This document shows, in pieces, positions 22,902 to 31,597 of a stretch of DNA of 42,134 nt. The DNA is taken from positions 1 to 42,134 of the forward strand of contig DLAP01000056.1 in NCBI GenBank assembly GCA_002493965.1, read 5' to 3'. Within the stretch, counting starts at the first letter, position 1, and each line of letters opens with the position of its first letter. Source of the stretch: Clostridiales bacterium UBA7044. Lineage in GTDB: Bacteria > Bacillota > Clostridia > Oscillospirales > Oscillospiraceae. The notes under the pieces are model-generated. The model made no database searches, was not told the origin of the DNA, and saw only the letters and a list, made by a program, of their open reading frames with translations. Both the position numbers and the translations under genes were made by a program.

Positions 22902-25900
22902 TTATTCCACGATGCCCAAGTACTGCTCCATCTGGTTTAGATCCAGCCGCAGCAGCTTACTCACGCCCTGCTCCTGCATGGTAACACCGTACAGCACGTC
23001 AGCGGATTCCATGGTGCCCCGGCGGTGGGTAATCACAATGAACTGGGTATTCCGCGCCAAATTGTGCAGGTATTTGGCAAACCGCTCCACGTTCCGGTCA
23101 TCCAGTGCCGCATCAATTTCGTCCAGCAGGCAGAAGGGTGTAGGCCGCACCTTCAAAATGGCGAAGTACAATGCGGTCGCCACAAATGCCTTTTCGCCGC
23201 CGGACAGCAGGGTGATGGTCTTCACCTGCTTTCCGGGGGGCTGAACCCGAATCTCAATGCCGCAGGTCAGGGGATTCTCTGGATCCTCCAAAATCAGCTG
23301 ACCCTTACCGCCGCCGAACATTTCCTCAAAGGTCTGACCGAAATAGTGGTCGATTTTCCCGAATTCCGTGACGAAAATGGTGGTCATTTCCCTGGTGATG
23401 TCCCGGATGACCCCTTCTAAGTCCCGCTTGGCCTCCAGTACATCGTCCCGCTGGGAGGCCAGGTAGGAATACCGCTCTCCCACCCGGGCATATTCCTCGA
23501 TGGCCCCCAGATTGGGGGTGCCCAGGGCGGCAATCTTCCGCTTCAGCTCCGATGCCAGCCGGTTTCCGGCGGTGACATTTTCAATTTCGCCCCGGAACTG
23601 CCCGGCAGTACCGGGGGTCAGGCCGTAGGAATCCCAAAGCTTGTCGATGATCTGCTTCTCCTCCATTGAGGATGTCAGCTTCTTCTGCTCCAAGAGGGCG
23701 CAGGCACGCTCCATGTTCAGGATGTCCTTATTCTTCTCCTGGGCGTCCCGCTCTGCCTTGGTCTTGGCCGCCTCTGCTTCCGCACGCTGGCTGAGGGTTT
23801 CCTGCATCTGGGCATTCATCTTCTGGCTTTCCAAATCGTTTTCCGCCTGACGCTGTTTTAAGGTTTCAATCTCTTCTTCCAGACGCTTGCTGTCCGCACG
23901 GATGGATTCCATCAGAGCGGTCTTCCGCTCCCGGTCCCCTTCCATGGCATCCCGGAGGGCTTTCAGGTCTTCAATATGGCTAAGGGCCGTGGTGCGCTCC
24001 GCTTCCAGGGCCGCTTCCCCGGTTTTCAGGGCAGTGGCCTTCTCGGAAATGGCGGCAGTTGCCTCTGCCGCTTCCGTCTGACTGCCTTCCAACTGAGCCA
24101 GACGTTCCCGGGTTTCTGTTAGCTGCCGGTTCAGAATCTGGATTTTTCCCTGCTGAGCGGCATACCGCTCCCGGTCGGTGCCGTCCCGTTCCAGCAGGGC
24201 GTGCTTTTCCCGCTGGGCGGAGGCTTCCGCCTCTAAAATGGCATTCAGAAGAATTTCATGCTGCTTTTCCTGTCCCTGAAGCCGCAGCACCTGATCCTCC
24301 GCCTCCCGAAGCTGATCCTGGGCTGCGTGAATCTGGAATTCCACCTGATCAAACTGCCGCTGGGCTTCCTGAAGGTCTGCCTCCTGCACCAGCTTCTCGT
24401 CGTTCAGTTTCTTTTCCTGGGCGGTCAGCTTTTCCAGTTCATTGGCTCGGGAGAGGATGCCCGCTTCCTTGCTCGCAGAACCGCCGGTCATGGAGCCACC
24501 GGGATTCATCACCTGGCCGTCCAAGGTCACGATTTTAAACCGGTTATGATACTTTTGAGACATTTGGATGGCAGCGTCCATATCCCGGACAATCACCGTT
24601 CTTGCCAGCAAATTCTCTACGATGCCCCTATACTTAGGTTCGAAAGTCACCAGCTGGGATGCGATACCCACAAAGCCCCGGCAATTTTCCAATCCCGTTT
24701 CCTGTAAGGCCCTACCCTGAATGGTGTTTAAGGGCAGGAAGGTGGCCCGGCCGCCAGCCGTGCGCTTTAAGTAGGCAATTGCCGCCTTGCCGTCCTGCTC
24801 ACTGCCCACCACAATCTGCTGCATGGCAGCGCCCAGGGCGATTTCCACGGCAACGGTATAGCTATCCTCAGTGCGAATCAGTCGGGAAACGGGGCCATGA
24901 ATGTTCCGCAGGGCGCCCCGCTGGGCCTCCTGCATCACCATACGGACAGCCTTATTGTAGCTTTCGTAGTCCCGCTCCATGGCCCGATAGACCCTGAGCT
25001 TCGCAGTGATGCCATCCAACTGGCTTGTGAGTTCCCGAAGGGATTGCTGCAAATCATCCCGGCGCTTCTGTCTGTTTTTCTGCCGCAGGGTGTAGCCAGC
25101 AATGGTGTTATTTGCTGCCGTCACGTCCTCCTGGGCCTTTTTCAGTTCCTTCCGGCATCCGTCCAGATTTCCCTGAGCTTCCTGCTTTCGCTGAGCGCCG
25201 GAGGAAAGGTCCTCTTCCAGCTGCTCTAAGCGCTCCTTCGTCTGATTCCGGCTTTCTTCCAGGCCCCGGACATCTGCCTGGCAGCCTGCGATATCCGCCG
25301 CAAGAGTGGATTCCTTGCTCCGCAGTTCCAGGAACTGCTTCGTCATACCCTGGGCACTGGCGGTCATGGCAGCAAGCTGCTGCTGCAAGGCTTCCAGCTC
25401 CCGGCGCTTTTCGGAGAGCGTCCGTTCAATCTCCCCGATGCGTTCCTTCGCCTGCTCCATCTGGCTGGCGATGCCGCCGCTGCGGTCATCCGCGCCCTGC
25501 AATTCCTCCTGGATCCGGCGGATATTGGTATCGTTGTTTTCCACATTGCCCCGGAGGACAGCCATCTGGCCCTCCAGCTGCTGATGGGTGCCGGAGAGCA
25601 TATTCACCTTTACCCGGACGGTTTCTAAGTCTCCGTCCTTCTGCCGGAGAGCCTGCCCCAGTTCCTCCGCCTGCCGGTAGAGGTTGTCCAGATCGTCATG
25701 GGCCTGCCCCAGAACAAAGGAGGCGGAGGCATAGTCCTCCTCGGCTTTCTTGGCAGCGGCGGAGAGCTTCTCCAATGTGTCCAGCCAGACCGCCACTTCC
25801 ACGCCCTTCAGTTCATCCTTCAGGGCCAGGTACTTTTTTGCCTTTTCCGACTGGACCTTCAGTGGCTCCAGCTGCAATTCCAGCTCGGAGACCTTGTCCC

Positions 25901-26474
25901 CGATCCGGAGGAGGTTTTCCTCCGTTCTCTGAAGCTGCCGCTCCGTCTCCTCCTTACGGTGGCGGTACTTGGAAATGCCTGCCGCTTCCTCAAAGATCTC
26001 CCGGCGGTCGCCGCTTTTTAAGGAGAGAATCTCGTCAATTCTGCCCTGGCCGATGTTAGAATACCCTTCCTTACCAAGACCGGTGTCCATAAACAGTTCG
26101 TTGATGTCCCGGAGGCGGGCAGACTGCTTGTTGATATAATATTCGCTGTCTCCGGAGCGGTAATACCGCCGTGTGACCATGACCTCGTCGGCGTCGTACA
26201 GGAGCGCCCGGTCGGAGTTGTCCAGTGTTAAAGTGGCTTCGGCAAAGCCCACAGCGGCCCGCTTCTGGGTGCCGCCGAAAATCACGTCCTCCATTTTCGC
26301 TCCCCGGAGGGTCTTGGTGCTTTGTTCGCCCATGACCCAGAGGATAGCGTCGGAGATGTTGGATTTTCCGGAACCGTTGGGGCCGACGATGGCGGTAATG
26401 TCGTCGCCGAAGCGGATCAGGGTCTTGTCCGGGAAGGACTTAAAGCCCTGCAATTCCAGTGATTTCAGATACAC
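22902..26474 (-). CDS. smc: Chromosome segregation protein SMC
   Basis: The 1190-residue protein has the N-terminal Walker A motif GPNGSGKSN near residue 32, two long coiled coils around a hinge (about residues 500-680), and C-terminal signature LLSGGEKAF with Walker B CLLDEIDAALDD. It compacts and segregates chromosomes with ScpA and ScpB (not in this window). The frame is open further upstream to 26762, but the true start is a GTG at 26474, seven bases after GAGG, giving VYLKSLELQGFKSF, where the SMC homology begins. The extra upstream codons lie over the promoter and are not translated. Confidence 0.97.
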   Translation of the reverse strand: MYLKSLELQGFKSFPDKTLIRFGDDITAIVGPNGSGKSNISDAILWVMGEQSTKTLRGAKMEDVIFGGTQKRAAVGFAEATLTLDNSDRALLYDADEVMVTRRYYRSGDSEYYINKQSARLRDINELFMDTGLGKEGYSNIGQGRIDEILSLKSGDRREIFEEAAGISKYRHRKEETERQLQRTEENLLRIGDKVSELELQLEPLKVQSEKAKKYLALKDELKGVEVAVWLDTLEKLSAAAKKAEEDYASASFVLGQAHDDLDNLYRQAEELGQALRQKDGDLETVRVKVNMLSGTHQQLEGQMAVLRGNVENNDTNIRRIQEELQGADDRSGGIASQMEQAKERIGEIERTLSEKRRELEALQQQLAAMTASAQGMTKQFLELRSKESTLAADIAGCQADVRGLEESRNQTKERLEQLEEDLSSGAQRKQEAQGNLDGCRKELKKAQEDVTAANNTIAGYTLRQKNRQKRRDDLQQSLRELTSQLDGITAKLRVYRAMERDYESYNKAVRMVMQEAQRGALRNIHGPVSRLIRTEDSYTVAVEIALGAAMQQIVVGSEQDGKAAIAYLKRTAGGRATFLPLNTIQGRALQETGLENCRGFVGIASQLVTFEPKYRGIVENLLARTVIVRDMDAAIQMSQKYHNRFKIVTLDGQVMNPGGSMTGGSASKEAGILSRANELEKLTAQEKKLNDEKLVQEADLQEAQRQFDQVEFQIHAAQDQLREAEDQVLRLQGQEKQHEILLNAILEAEASAQREKHALLERDGTDRERYAAQQGKIQILNRQLTETRERLAQLEGSQTEAAEATAAISEKATALKTGEAALEAERTTALSHIEDLKALRDAMEGDRERKTALMESIRADSKRLEEEIETLKQRQAENDLESQKMNAQMQETLSQRAEAEAAKTKAERDAQEKNKDILNMERACALLEQKKLTSSMEEKQIIDKLWDSYGLTPGTAGQFRGEIENVTAGNRLASELKRKIAALGTPNLGAIEEYARVGERYSYLASQRDDVLEAKRDLEGVIRDITREMTTIFVTEFGKIDHYFGQTFEEMFGGGKGQLILEDPENPLTCGIEIRVQPPGKQVKTITLLSGGEKAFVATALYFAILKVRPTPFCLLDEIDAALDDRNVERFAKYLHNLARNTQFIVITHRRGTMESADVLYGVTMQEQGVSKLLRLDLNQMEQYLGIVE

Positions 26475-26510
26475 AGCAAAACCTCGTGATAAAAGATGAT
26501 AATTCAGTTT

Positions 26511-26539
26511 ATTATATGCGAAATGCGCCATAATTGCAA
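26511..26539 (-). promoter_or_regulatory. Promoter of the smc-ftsY-rdgB-yhbY-nadD-rsfS-leuS operon
   Basis: TTGCAA (26534-26539), 17 bases, TATAAT (26511-26516) on the minus strand, giving a leader of about 30 bases to the GTG start of smc. The gap 26475-26768 otherwise holds only the two hairpins listed separately. Confidence 0.88.
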
Positions 26540-26614
26540 GGGTTTTCTTTTTCTTCTGTCCCTGCTTTCTCTTGACGGAGATTCCCATGCGGTGAATTTG
26601 ATGGAACCCCCCAG

Positions 26615-26654
26615 AAAAAATGCCAGGCCCGGAAAGGTGCAAGCCTTTCCGGGC
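26615..26654 (-). terminator. Terminator of the polysaccharide cluster
   Basis: GCCCGGAAAGG / CCTTTCCGGGC at 26627-26654 with a six-base loop. On the minus strand a T run (TTTTTT, 26615-26620) follows after a few bases. Confidence 0.75.
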
Positions 26655-26657
26655 TGT

Positions 26658-26681
26658 TTTGCTATGCAAAAGCATAGCAAA
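26658..26681. terminator. Second hairpin between the polysaccharide cluster and smc
   Basis: TTTGCTATGC / GCATAGCAAA with loop AAAA, perfect over ten pairs, lying just upstream of the terminator for the same minus-strand transcript. It has no T run on the minus strand, so it may act with the next hairpin or protect RNA ends. Confidence 0.45.
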
Positions 26682-26768
26682 GCTAGGGCCTATCTGAAAC
26701 CTGTCAAAACGCTCAAACAGCGGCTCTTTTTGCCCTGCGAAAAAATGGCTTGCACAGAGCATGAAGTT

Positions 26769-27746
26769 TTATGGGAAATAAACTTCCGGGTCCACCGGTT
26801 CTTCCGCCTTACCATACTTATCAAGCAGCTTTTGCGTGGGAACGCAGAGAAGCTCGGCTACCCCCCGCCAAAAGCGTTTAGGCGGGAAGGTATTGCCCCG
26901 TTCCAGGAGATACTGCCTCAGCTTCCTTTTCAGCATGGCAATGCTCTCCGGGGTGTTATTGGGGTACTGGGACATATATATGAGGGAGTTGATATAGTCC
27001 GTATCAAATACCGTTCGCAGTTCCGGACAGACTTCCGCCACCTTTTCCCGCCGCTTACTCAGGGCGTCGATCCGATCCAGGGAGCGCTGAGCAGAGGCCG
27101 CAGGAGAGAGCATAACGCTGGATGCCCGGCGGCGGTAGTTATAGACCATTCTCCCATCGCAGGCCACCCGGTTCGCCCGGAAAAAGCCCTGATAGGTAAA
27201 GTATTCGTCGTCGATCTTATGCCCTTCTTCAAAGACAACCCCATCAAACAGCCGCCGCTTATAAAGCTTATTCCACAGCAGAGCCCCGGTCCAGCTTTCC
27301 GTGTAGCGGATCAGATATTCCCGGCCGGTCATGATTCTCCGCTCCGGATATAAAATCTGTTCTTCTTCCCGGTTCCGGTACACATCCCGGAAGGAAAACT
27401 CTCCCGCATCCGCCCCGGTCTCCTGAAGGGCTTCCATCATAGAACGGTAGGCCCCCGGCTCCAAATAATCGTCGCTGTCCACGAAGCTTAAATATTCCCC
27501 TGTGGCAATGGCGAGACCCATGTTTTTTGCCGCCGCCGCGCCGCCGTTTTTCCGATGGATCACCCGGATCCGGGAATCCGCGGCGGCATATCGATCACAG
27601 ATCTCCCCGGACCCGTCGGTGGAACCGTCGTCAATGAGAATCACTTCCAGGGCTTCATGGTTCTGGGAAAGGATGCTGTCTAAGCACTGGGGCAGATATA
27701 CCGCCACGTTATACACCGGCACGATTACAGAAATGCAGTCTTTCAT
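26769..27746 (-). CDS. Glycosyltransferase family 2 protein, last gene of the cluster
   Basis: The 325-residue enzyme has a GT-A domain: ISVIVPVYNVAVYLPQCLDS, the nucleotide-binding LIDDGSTDGSGEIC and the DxD-type FVDSDDYLEP near residue 90. The C-terminal third is helical with no membrane segment. GT2 enzymes of this form transfer sugars from nucleotide donors to cytosolic lipid-linked glycans; donor and linkage cannot be read from the sequence. The ATG at 27746 overlaps the preceding GT2 stop by four bases. The frame is open 9 codons further upstream, but SVIVPVY should be near the start. Confidence 0.88.
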   Translation of the reverse strand: MKDCISVIVPVYNVAVYLPQCLDSILSQNHEALEVILIDDGSTDGSGEICDRYAAADSRIRVIHRKNGGAAAAKNMGLAIATGEYLSFVDSDDYLEPGAYRSMMEALQETGADAGEFSFRDVYRNREEEQILYPERRIMTGREYLIRYTESWTGALLWNKLYKRRLFDGVVFEEGHKIDDEYFTYQGFFRANRVACDGRMVYNYRRRASSVMLSPAASAQRSLDRIDALSKRREKVAEVCPELRTVFDTDYINSLIYMSQYPNNTPESIAMLKRKLRQYLLERGNTFPPKRFWRGVAELLCVPTQKLLDKYGKAEEPVDPEVYFP

Positions 27747-28714
27747 AGCTTCCTCACTTTGAAATACAGCCACCAGAAGGGCTTAAAGGGATAGGCTTTT
27801 TCATAGGCCCACATATGCTCTGCGTTTCCGGGAAACGCCCCCGTCTTCCTGCCCTGCATGAGCCCCCAGCGAAGCTTTTTCCGCAAAATGGGTCGGTAAT
27901 TCCGATATGCAGGATTTTCTCCCACCTGCTCAAGCTGGGAATCGGCGGTAAAAATATACTGTATTGCTGCTTTTTCCAGAAGCTTCGGGTAGTTTCCCTC
28001 CCGGGCAAAGGCGATCTGCTCCTCCACCGCTTCCAGGGAATGCAGCCGCTTTGGGCTCCATTTTGCCCGCATGATCCCGGCCTCGTTCTGGAAATATCCA
28101 TACAGGGGCGCGGTCATCACCGCTACTTTTTCCGACTGGTACACGGCTTTGTAGGTGGTGTATTCATCCTCGTGAAGCTTTCCTTTTGGGTAGCGGAGGG
28201 TCTCAAACAGGGCACGGGCATACAGCTTGTTCCACGCCACCATGGTCACGCCGCCGTGGATTTCTTTGCTGCAATAGTAGTCCTCCGCCGCCATGACCTG
28301 GGGTGCTTCCGCCGTCGTCTCAGGCAAAGGATCCCCCGCCGTCTTGACAATCCCGCAGACACTGATGGCACAGCCGGTTTCCTTTACCGCGTCAAAAAGC
28401 CTTTGCAAAAATTCCGGCGCTACATAGTCGTCGCTGTCCACGAAGGCGAGATAGCGGCTGTCACTATAGGCAAAAACCCAGTCAATCCCGGCGTTCCGGG
28501 CTGCGGATAAGCCCCCGTTTTCCTGATGAATCACGCGAATCCGATTGTCCTGGCGGGCATATTCCTCACAGATTTCCCCGCAGCGGTCCGGACTGCCGTC
28601 ATCCACCAGAATCACTTCAAAATCCCGGAAGGTCTGGTTCAGGATGCTGTCCACGCACCGGCTCAGGTACGCTTCCACTTTGTAAACCGGAACAATCACA
28701 CTGATCTGGGGCAT
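27743..28714 (-). CDS. Glycosyltransferase family 2 protein
   Basis: The 323-residue GT-A enzyme begins MPQISVIVPVYKVEAYLSRC and has VDDGSPDRCGEIC, HQENGGLSAARNAGIDWV and FVDSDDYVAPEF. Between the acceptor helix and the DxD lies a small insertion, FAYSDSRYLAF, shared in type with the GT2 at 30520. Its C-terminus has positively charged helices and no transmembrane stretch. It is the thirteenth gene of the cluster, between the GT32-like enzyme (15 bases) and the final GT2. Confidence 0.88.
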   Translation of the reverse strand: MPQISVIVPVYKVEAYLSRCVDSILNQTFRDFEVILVDDGSPDRCGEICEEYARQDNRIRVIHQENGGLSAARNAGIDWVFAYSDSRYLAFVDSDDYVAPEFLQRLFDAVKETGCAISVCGIVKTAGDPLPETTAEAPQVMAAEDYYCSKEIHGGVTMVAWNKLYARALFETLRYPKGKLHEDEYTTYKAVYQSEKVAVMTAPLYGYFQNEAGIMRAKWSPKRLHSLEAVEEQIAFAREGNYPKLLEKAAIQYIFTADSQLEQVGENPAYRNYRPILRKKLRWGLMQGRKTGAFPGNAEHMWAYEKAYPFKPFWWLYFKVRKL

Positions 28715-28728
28715 GGATTTTCCTCCTT

Positions 28729-29496
28729 TTATCGCTTTATCAGGGCTTTCAGCTTCTCATAGCCCTTTTCGCCCAAGAGGGCATGTCCGATCCGGACCCG
28801 GGCCTGACTCTGCTTTTCCTTTTTCTGACGGAGACGTTCCGCCTGAATTGTCTCCAATTCCTCCTGGGTGTGCCAGGAAGCGGCGAACCAGTGGATGGTC
28901 ACGGTTTTTCTGGTTCTGTGGAGTTTTTCCGTGTCAAAATCTACGGGACAAAAGTATTCTCTTGGGTAGATGGCAAAGCCCTTCACCACCTGATAGGTGT
29001 CATCCCCCTGAAAGCCATACTTTTCGCACAGAGCGGTCAGCACCTCCACGTTGGTGGTAATGTTCTCCGTGCCGTCTGGGTTATAGTATTGGGCAGTGTC
29101 ATAATAGCTCAAAAATTCCCGGAACAAGGGGAAATCCTTCTCACAGGCAAGCAGCCCTGTCTGGATTCTTGCGGGACTTTCAAAGCCAGCGAAGGCCTGG
29201 TGGTGAAGATACGGCGTAAAAGGCTTCACCACCTCTACGTCCGTGTCCATGTAAATGCCGCCCTCTTCCGTCAGGGCCTTTAAACGCACATAGTCGGTCA
29301 CGAATGCCCAGCGTCCCGCCTCATAAGCCTGCCGGACATACAACGGCGCTGTGGCAATATCAAAGTTTCCCTCATTCCACTCCCGAATTTCAAAGTCCGG
29401 GCAGAACTTTCTCCAGCTTTTCAGGCACTTTTCTGCCAGGGGCGGCTTGGGCTTTCCGCCGAACCAGCAGTAATGGATGATCTTGGGAATGCTCAT
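28729..29496 (-). CDS. GT32-like glycosyltransferase (sugar-binding DXD region)
   Basis: The 255-residue protein begins MSIPKIIHYCWFGGKPKPP and has a catalytic GGIYMDTDVEVVKPF with the DXD metal-binding motif at about residue 90, as in capsular glycosyltransferases of family 32. The start at 29496 is seven bases from GGAGG and overlaps the preceding GT2 stop; an upstream in-frame extension to 29592 is not supported. It differs in fold from the surrounding GT2 enzymes. Substrate unknown; related enzymes transfer hexoses. Confidence 0.88.
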   Translation of the reverse strand: MSIPKIIHYCWFGGKPKPPLAEKCLKSWRKFCPDFEIREWNEGNFDIATAPLYVRQAYEAGRWAFVTDYVRLKALTEEGGIYMDTDVEVVKPFTPYLHHQAFAGFESPARIQTGLLACEKDFPLFREFLSYYDTAQYYNPDGTENITTNVEVLTALCEKYGFQGDDTYQVVKGFAIYPREYFCPVDFDTEKLHRTRKTVTIHWFAASWHTQEELETIQAERLRQKKEKQSQARVRIGHALLGEKGYEKLKALIKR

Positions 29497-30527
29497 ACCG
29501 TGTCCTCCTTCCGAAATTGGGCTGCAATTTTCTTTGTAAGGCCCCGGAGCCCTTCTTCCCGAAGCGTACGGGCCGCGCCCTCCAGGGGCCAATAGAACTG
29601 AATCAGCTTGGGGTGCATGGCATCCAGCAGGTCCTCATATTGGGGCTTTGTCAAGGGGAACTTCTCCTGGCCGTAGAGTCTTCTCACGCCCCGGCGAATG
29701 TCCTTCGCCCGCTCCTGATCTTCCAGTTTCCACCGGGTCACACGATAGAAGCCTGCCGCCGCTTCGGCGTAAAGCCCAGAAAACCGCTCCACCAATTTCT
29801 CGTACCCCCGCTCCCGGTAAAAGTGCAGAATGCTTTCCAGTGCCCACAGGTAGTCCAGCTTCTTGATGCTGAAACTGCTCTGGGTCGTGCTGGCGGGATT
29901 GGTTCTGTAAAAATATAGCTGTTCCACCGTCACCGCCAAAGTCTTTCCCTGGCAGATCCAGCGGCATACCGCCTCGTTATCCTCATACACCCGGCCTTCC
30001 CGGAAAGGATAGCTTGCCACCAATTCTCTGGGGATCAGCTTACCGCAGGCCACCCAGCCCGGGTATTCCCCCCGGTCAAACAGGTTCGTCAGAGTGTCTT
30101 CGTCCATAGTATAGGCAGCAAAGAACGCCTCCCTGGCCTCAAAAAAGTTCTCAGGCAGTGCTGCGCTTTCCAGCATGGCACACATACTCACGGCAGCATT
30201 TCCCTCCTTTACCTGCCGGTAAAGGAGTTCCACCATTTGCGGATGAACAGCATCGTCGCTGTCCACAAAGCAAAGCCATCTGCCCCTTGCAATCGCCATG
30301 GCATGATTTCGGGCGGCTGCCTGGCCCTGATTGGTCTGATGAATCACCCGAATGCGGCCGTCCTTGCGGGCGTAATCCTCACAGATTTCCCCACAGCGGT
30401 CAGGACTGCCGTCATCCACCAGCAGCACCTCGAAGTTCTGAAAGGTCTGATTCAAAATGCTGTCAATACAGTCAGTCAGGTACGCTTCCGCCCGGTACAC
30501 CGGCACGATAATACTGATTTCAGGCAT
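29493..30527 (-). CDS. Glycosyltransferase family 2 protein
   Basis: The 344-residue enzyme begins MPEISIIVPVYRAEAYLTDCI, then LLVDDGSPDRCGEICEDYA, HQTNQGQAAARNHAMAIA and the FVDSDDAVHPQM motif. The C-terminal half (about 200-344) has YRTNPASTTQ, which is a recurrent acceptor-side pattern in these cluster members. It overlaps the upstream GT2 by eight bases and the GT32-like gene by four. Confidence 0.87.
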   Translation of the reverse strand: MPEISIIVPVYRAEAYLTDCIDSILNQTFQNFEVLLVDDGSPDRCGEICEDYARKDGRIRVIHQTNQGQAAARNHAMAIARGRWLCFVDSDDAVHPQMVELLYRQVKEGNAAVSMCAMLESAALPENFFEAREAFFAAYTMDEDTLTNLFDRGEYPGWVACGKLIPRELVASYPFREGRVYEDNEAVCRWICQGKTLAVTVEQLYFYRTNPASTTQSSFSIKKLDYLWALESILHFYRERGYEKLVERFSGLYAEAAAGFYRVTRWKLEDQERAKDIRRGVRRLYGQEKFPLTKPQYEDLLDAMHPKLIQFYWPLEGAARTLREEGLRGLTKKIAAQFRKEDTV

Positions 30528-31509
30528 TTTCTCCCCTCCTGATTCGATCCAGCCAGAACCGGTAAATGCGGGTCAGGGTGGGATAGAACCGATACAGGAT
30601 GTCATAATCGATCCAAAAATCAATACAGCCCTCGTGCCACATCCGCCATAGCAGACGCCGGATGGTCTTCACGATCCGTTTCCGGGCCTCCACAATCTCG
30701 GTGGTCTCCTGGGCGGACATGGCCTCCCGCAAATTCACCATAGCGTTCTCCAGATAGCCCCGGTAGCGGAATTTCACCAATTCCGGACGGTTTTTTTCTT
30801 TAAAGAAGGCAATCTGCTCCTCATAGGCTACCCAGGCATCCAGAAAGCTTGGGTTCCAAACTTGCTTGGTCAGCCCATTATCGTTTACATAATATGCGTA
30901 CAGAGGTGCCGGGAGGAACACCATGTTTTCTTCCCGGTACAGCACCCGGTACGTAACAAATTCATCATCGAAATGGAATCTGCCCTCCGGGTGCCGGATG
31001 TCAGCATAACAGCTTTTGCGGTAAAGCTTACAGCAGGCCATAATCGCGTTGACATAGTTCTTTTGATAGAAATCCATGGTTTTCCAGGTCTGGGGCCTGC
31101 AGTCTTCCGCCCGTACCACCGGGTCGTCTCCTGTTGTCTCCTGGTAACCGCAAACGCAGATTCCCACAGAAAAATCCTGGGCCGCTTTCCACATCCGTTC
31201 CAGCATTTCCGGATGCAGCCAATCATCACTGTCCACAAAAATGACCCACTGGCTGTCGCTGTTTTGACTTGTCCAGTCCAGACACACATTTCTGGTGATG
31301 CAGGTTCCGGCGTTCTCCTGGTGCAGGACGTGAATGCGGTCATCCCGCTGTGCATACGCCTCCGCAATCGCTCCCGTGGCGTCCTGGCTGCCATCATCCA
31401 CCACAATGACATCAAAATCCTGGAAGGTCTGGCTTAAGATACTGTCCAACGCCCGGCGGATATAGGCTTCCGTATTGTAGGCCGCCATCATCACACTGAT
31501 CTGCGCCAT
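30520..31509 (-). CDS. Glycosyltransferase family 2 protein
   Basis: The 329-residue enzyme starts at the ATG at 31509, eight bases after GGAG, giving MAQISVMMAAYNTEAYIRRA; further upstream the frame is open but not homologous. It has VVDDGSQDATGAI, CITRNVCLDW, the insertion SQNSDSQWVIF and FVDSDDWLHPEM. The C-terminal part contains YAYYVNDNGLTKQVW and ends in a basic tail. It follows an 88-base gap that contains a hairpin after the Wzt-like gene. Confidence 0.87.
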   Translation of the reverse strand: MAQISVMMAAYNTEAYIRRALDSILSQTFQDFDVIVVDDGSQDATGAIAEAYAQRDDRIHVLHQENAGTCITRNVCLDWTSQNSDSQWVIFVDSDDWLHPEMLERMWKAAQDFSVGICVCGYQETTGDDPVVRAEDCRPQTWKTMDFYQKNYVNAIMACCKLYRKSCYADIRHPEGRFHFDDEFVTYRVLYREENMVFLPAPLYAYYVNDNGLTKQVWNPSFLDAWVAYEEQIAFFKEKNRPELVKFRYRGYLENAMVNLREAMSAQETTEIVEARKRIVKTIRRLLWRMWHEGCIDFWIDYDILYRFYPTLTRIYRFWLDRIRRGENA

Positions 31510-31540
31510 ATGAATTTCTCCTTCATCTGCACTGCATATT

Positions 31541-31569
31541 GTCAAAGTCCCTGAAGACAGGCCCTTGAC
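31541..31569 (-). other. Hairpin inside the operon between the ATPase and GT2 genes
   Basis: GTCAAGGGCCTG / CAGGGACTTTGAC with loop TCTT and a small mismatch. There is no T run, so it is not a normal terminator; it could slow polymerase or stabilise the upstream mRNA. Confidence 0.45.
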
Positions 31570-31597
31570 CGCTTTTCTTCCCAAAAGGAACGATTCT

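Noticed and set aside
26475..26762. Longer N-terminal extension of smc starting at 26762
   Set aside because: SMC homology begins at the GTG at 26474, which has a ribosome binding site, and the extension would include the promoter.
29497..29592. N-terminal extension of the GT32-like gene
   Set aside because: The ATG at 29496 has a good ribosome binding site and the family begins with IPKIIHYCW; the extension overlaps the previous gene.
31541..31569. Terminator splitting the polysaccharide operon
   Set aside because: No T run follows on the minus strand and the downstream gene has no promoter I can see.
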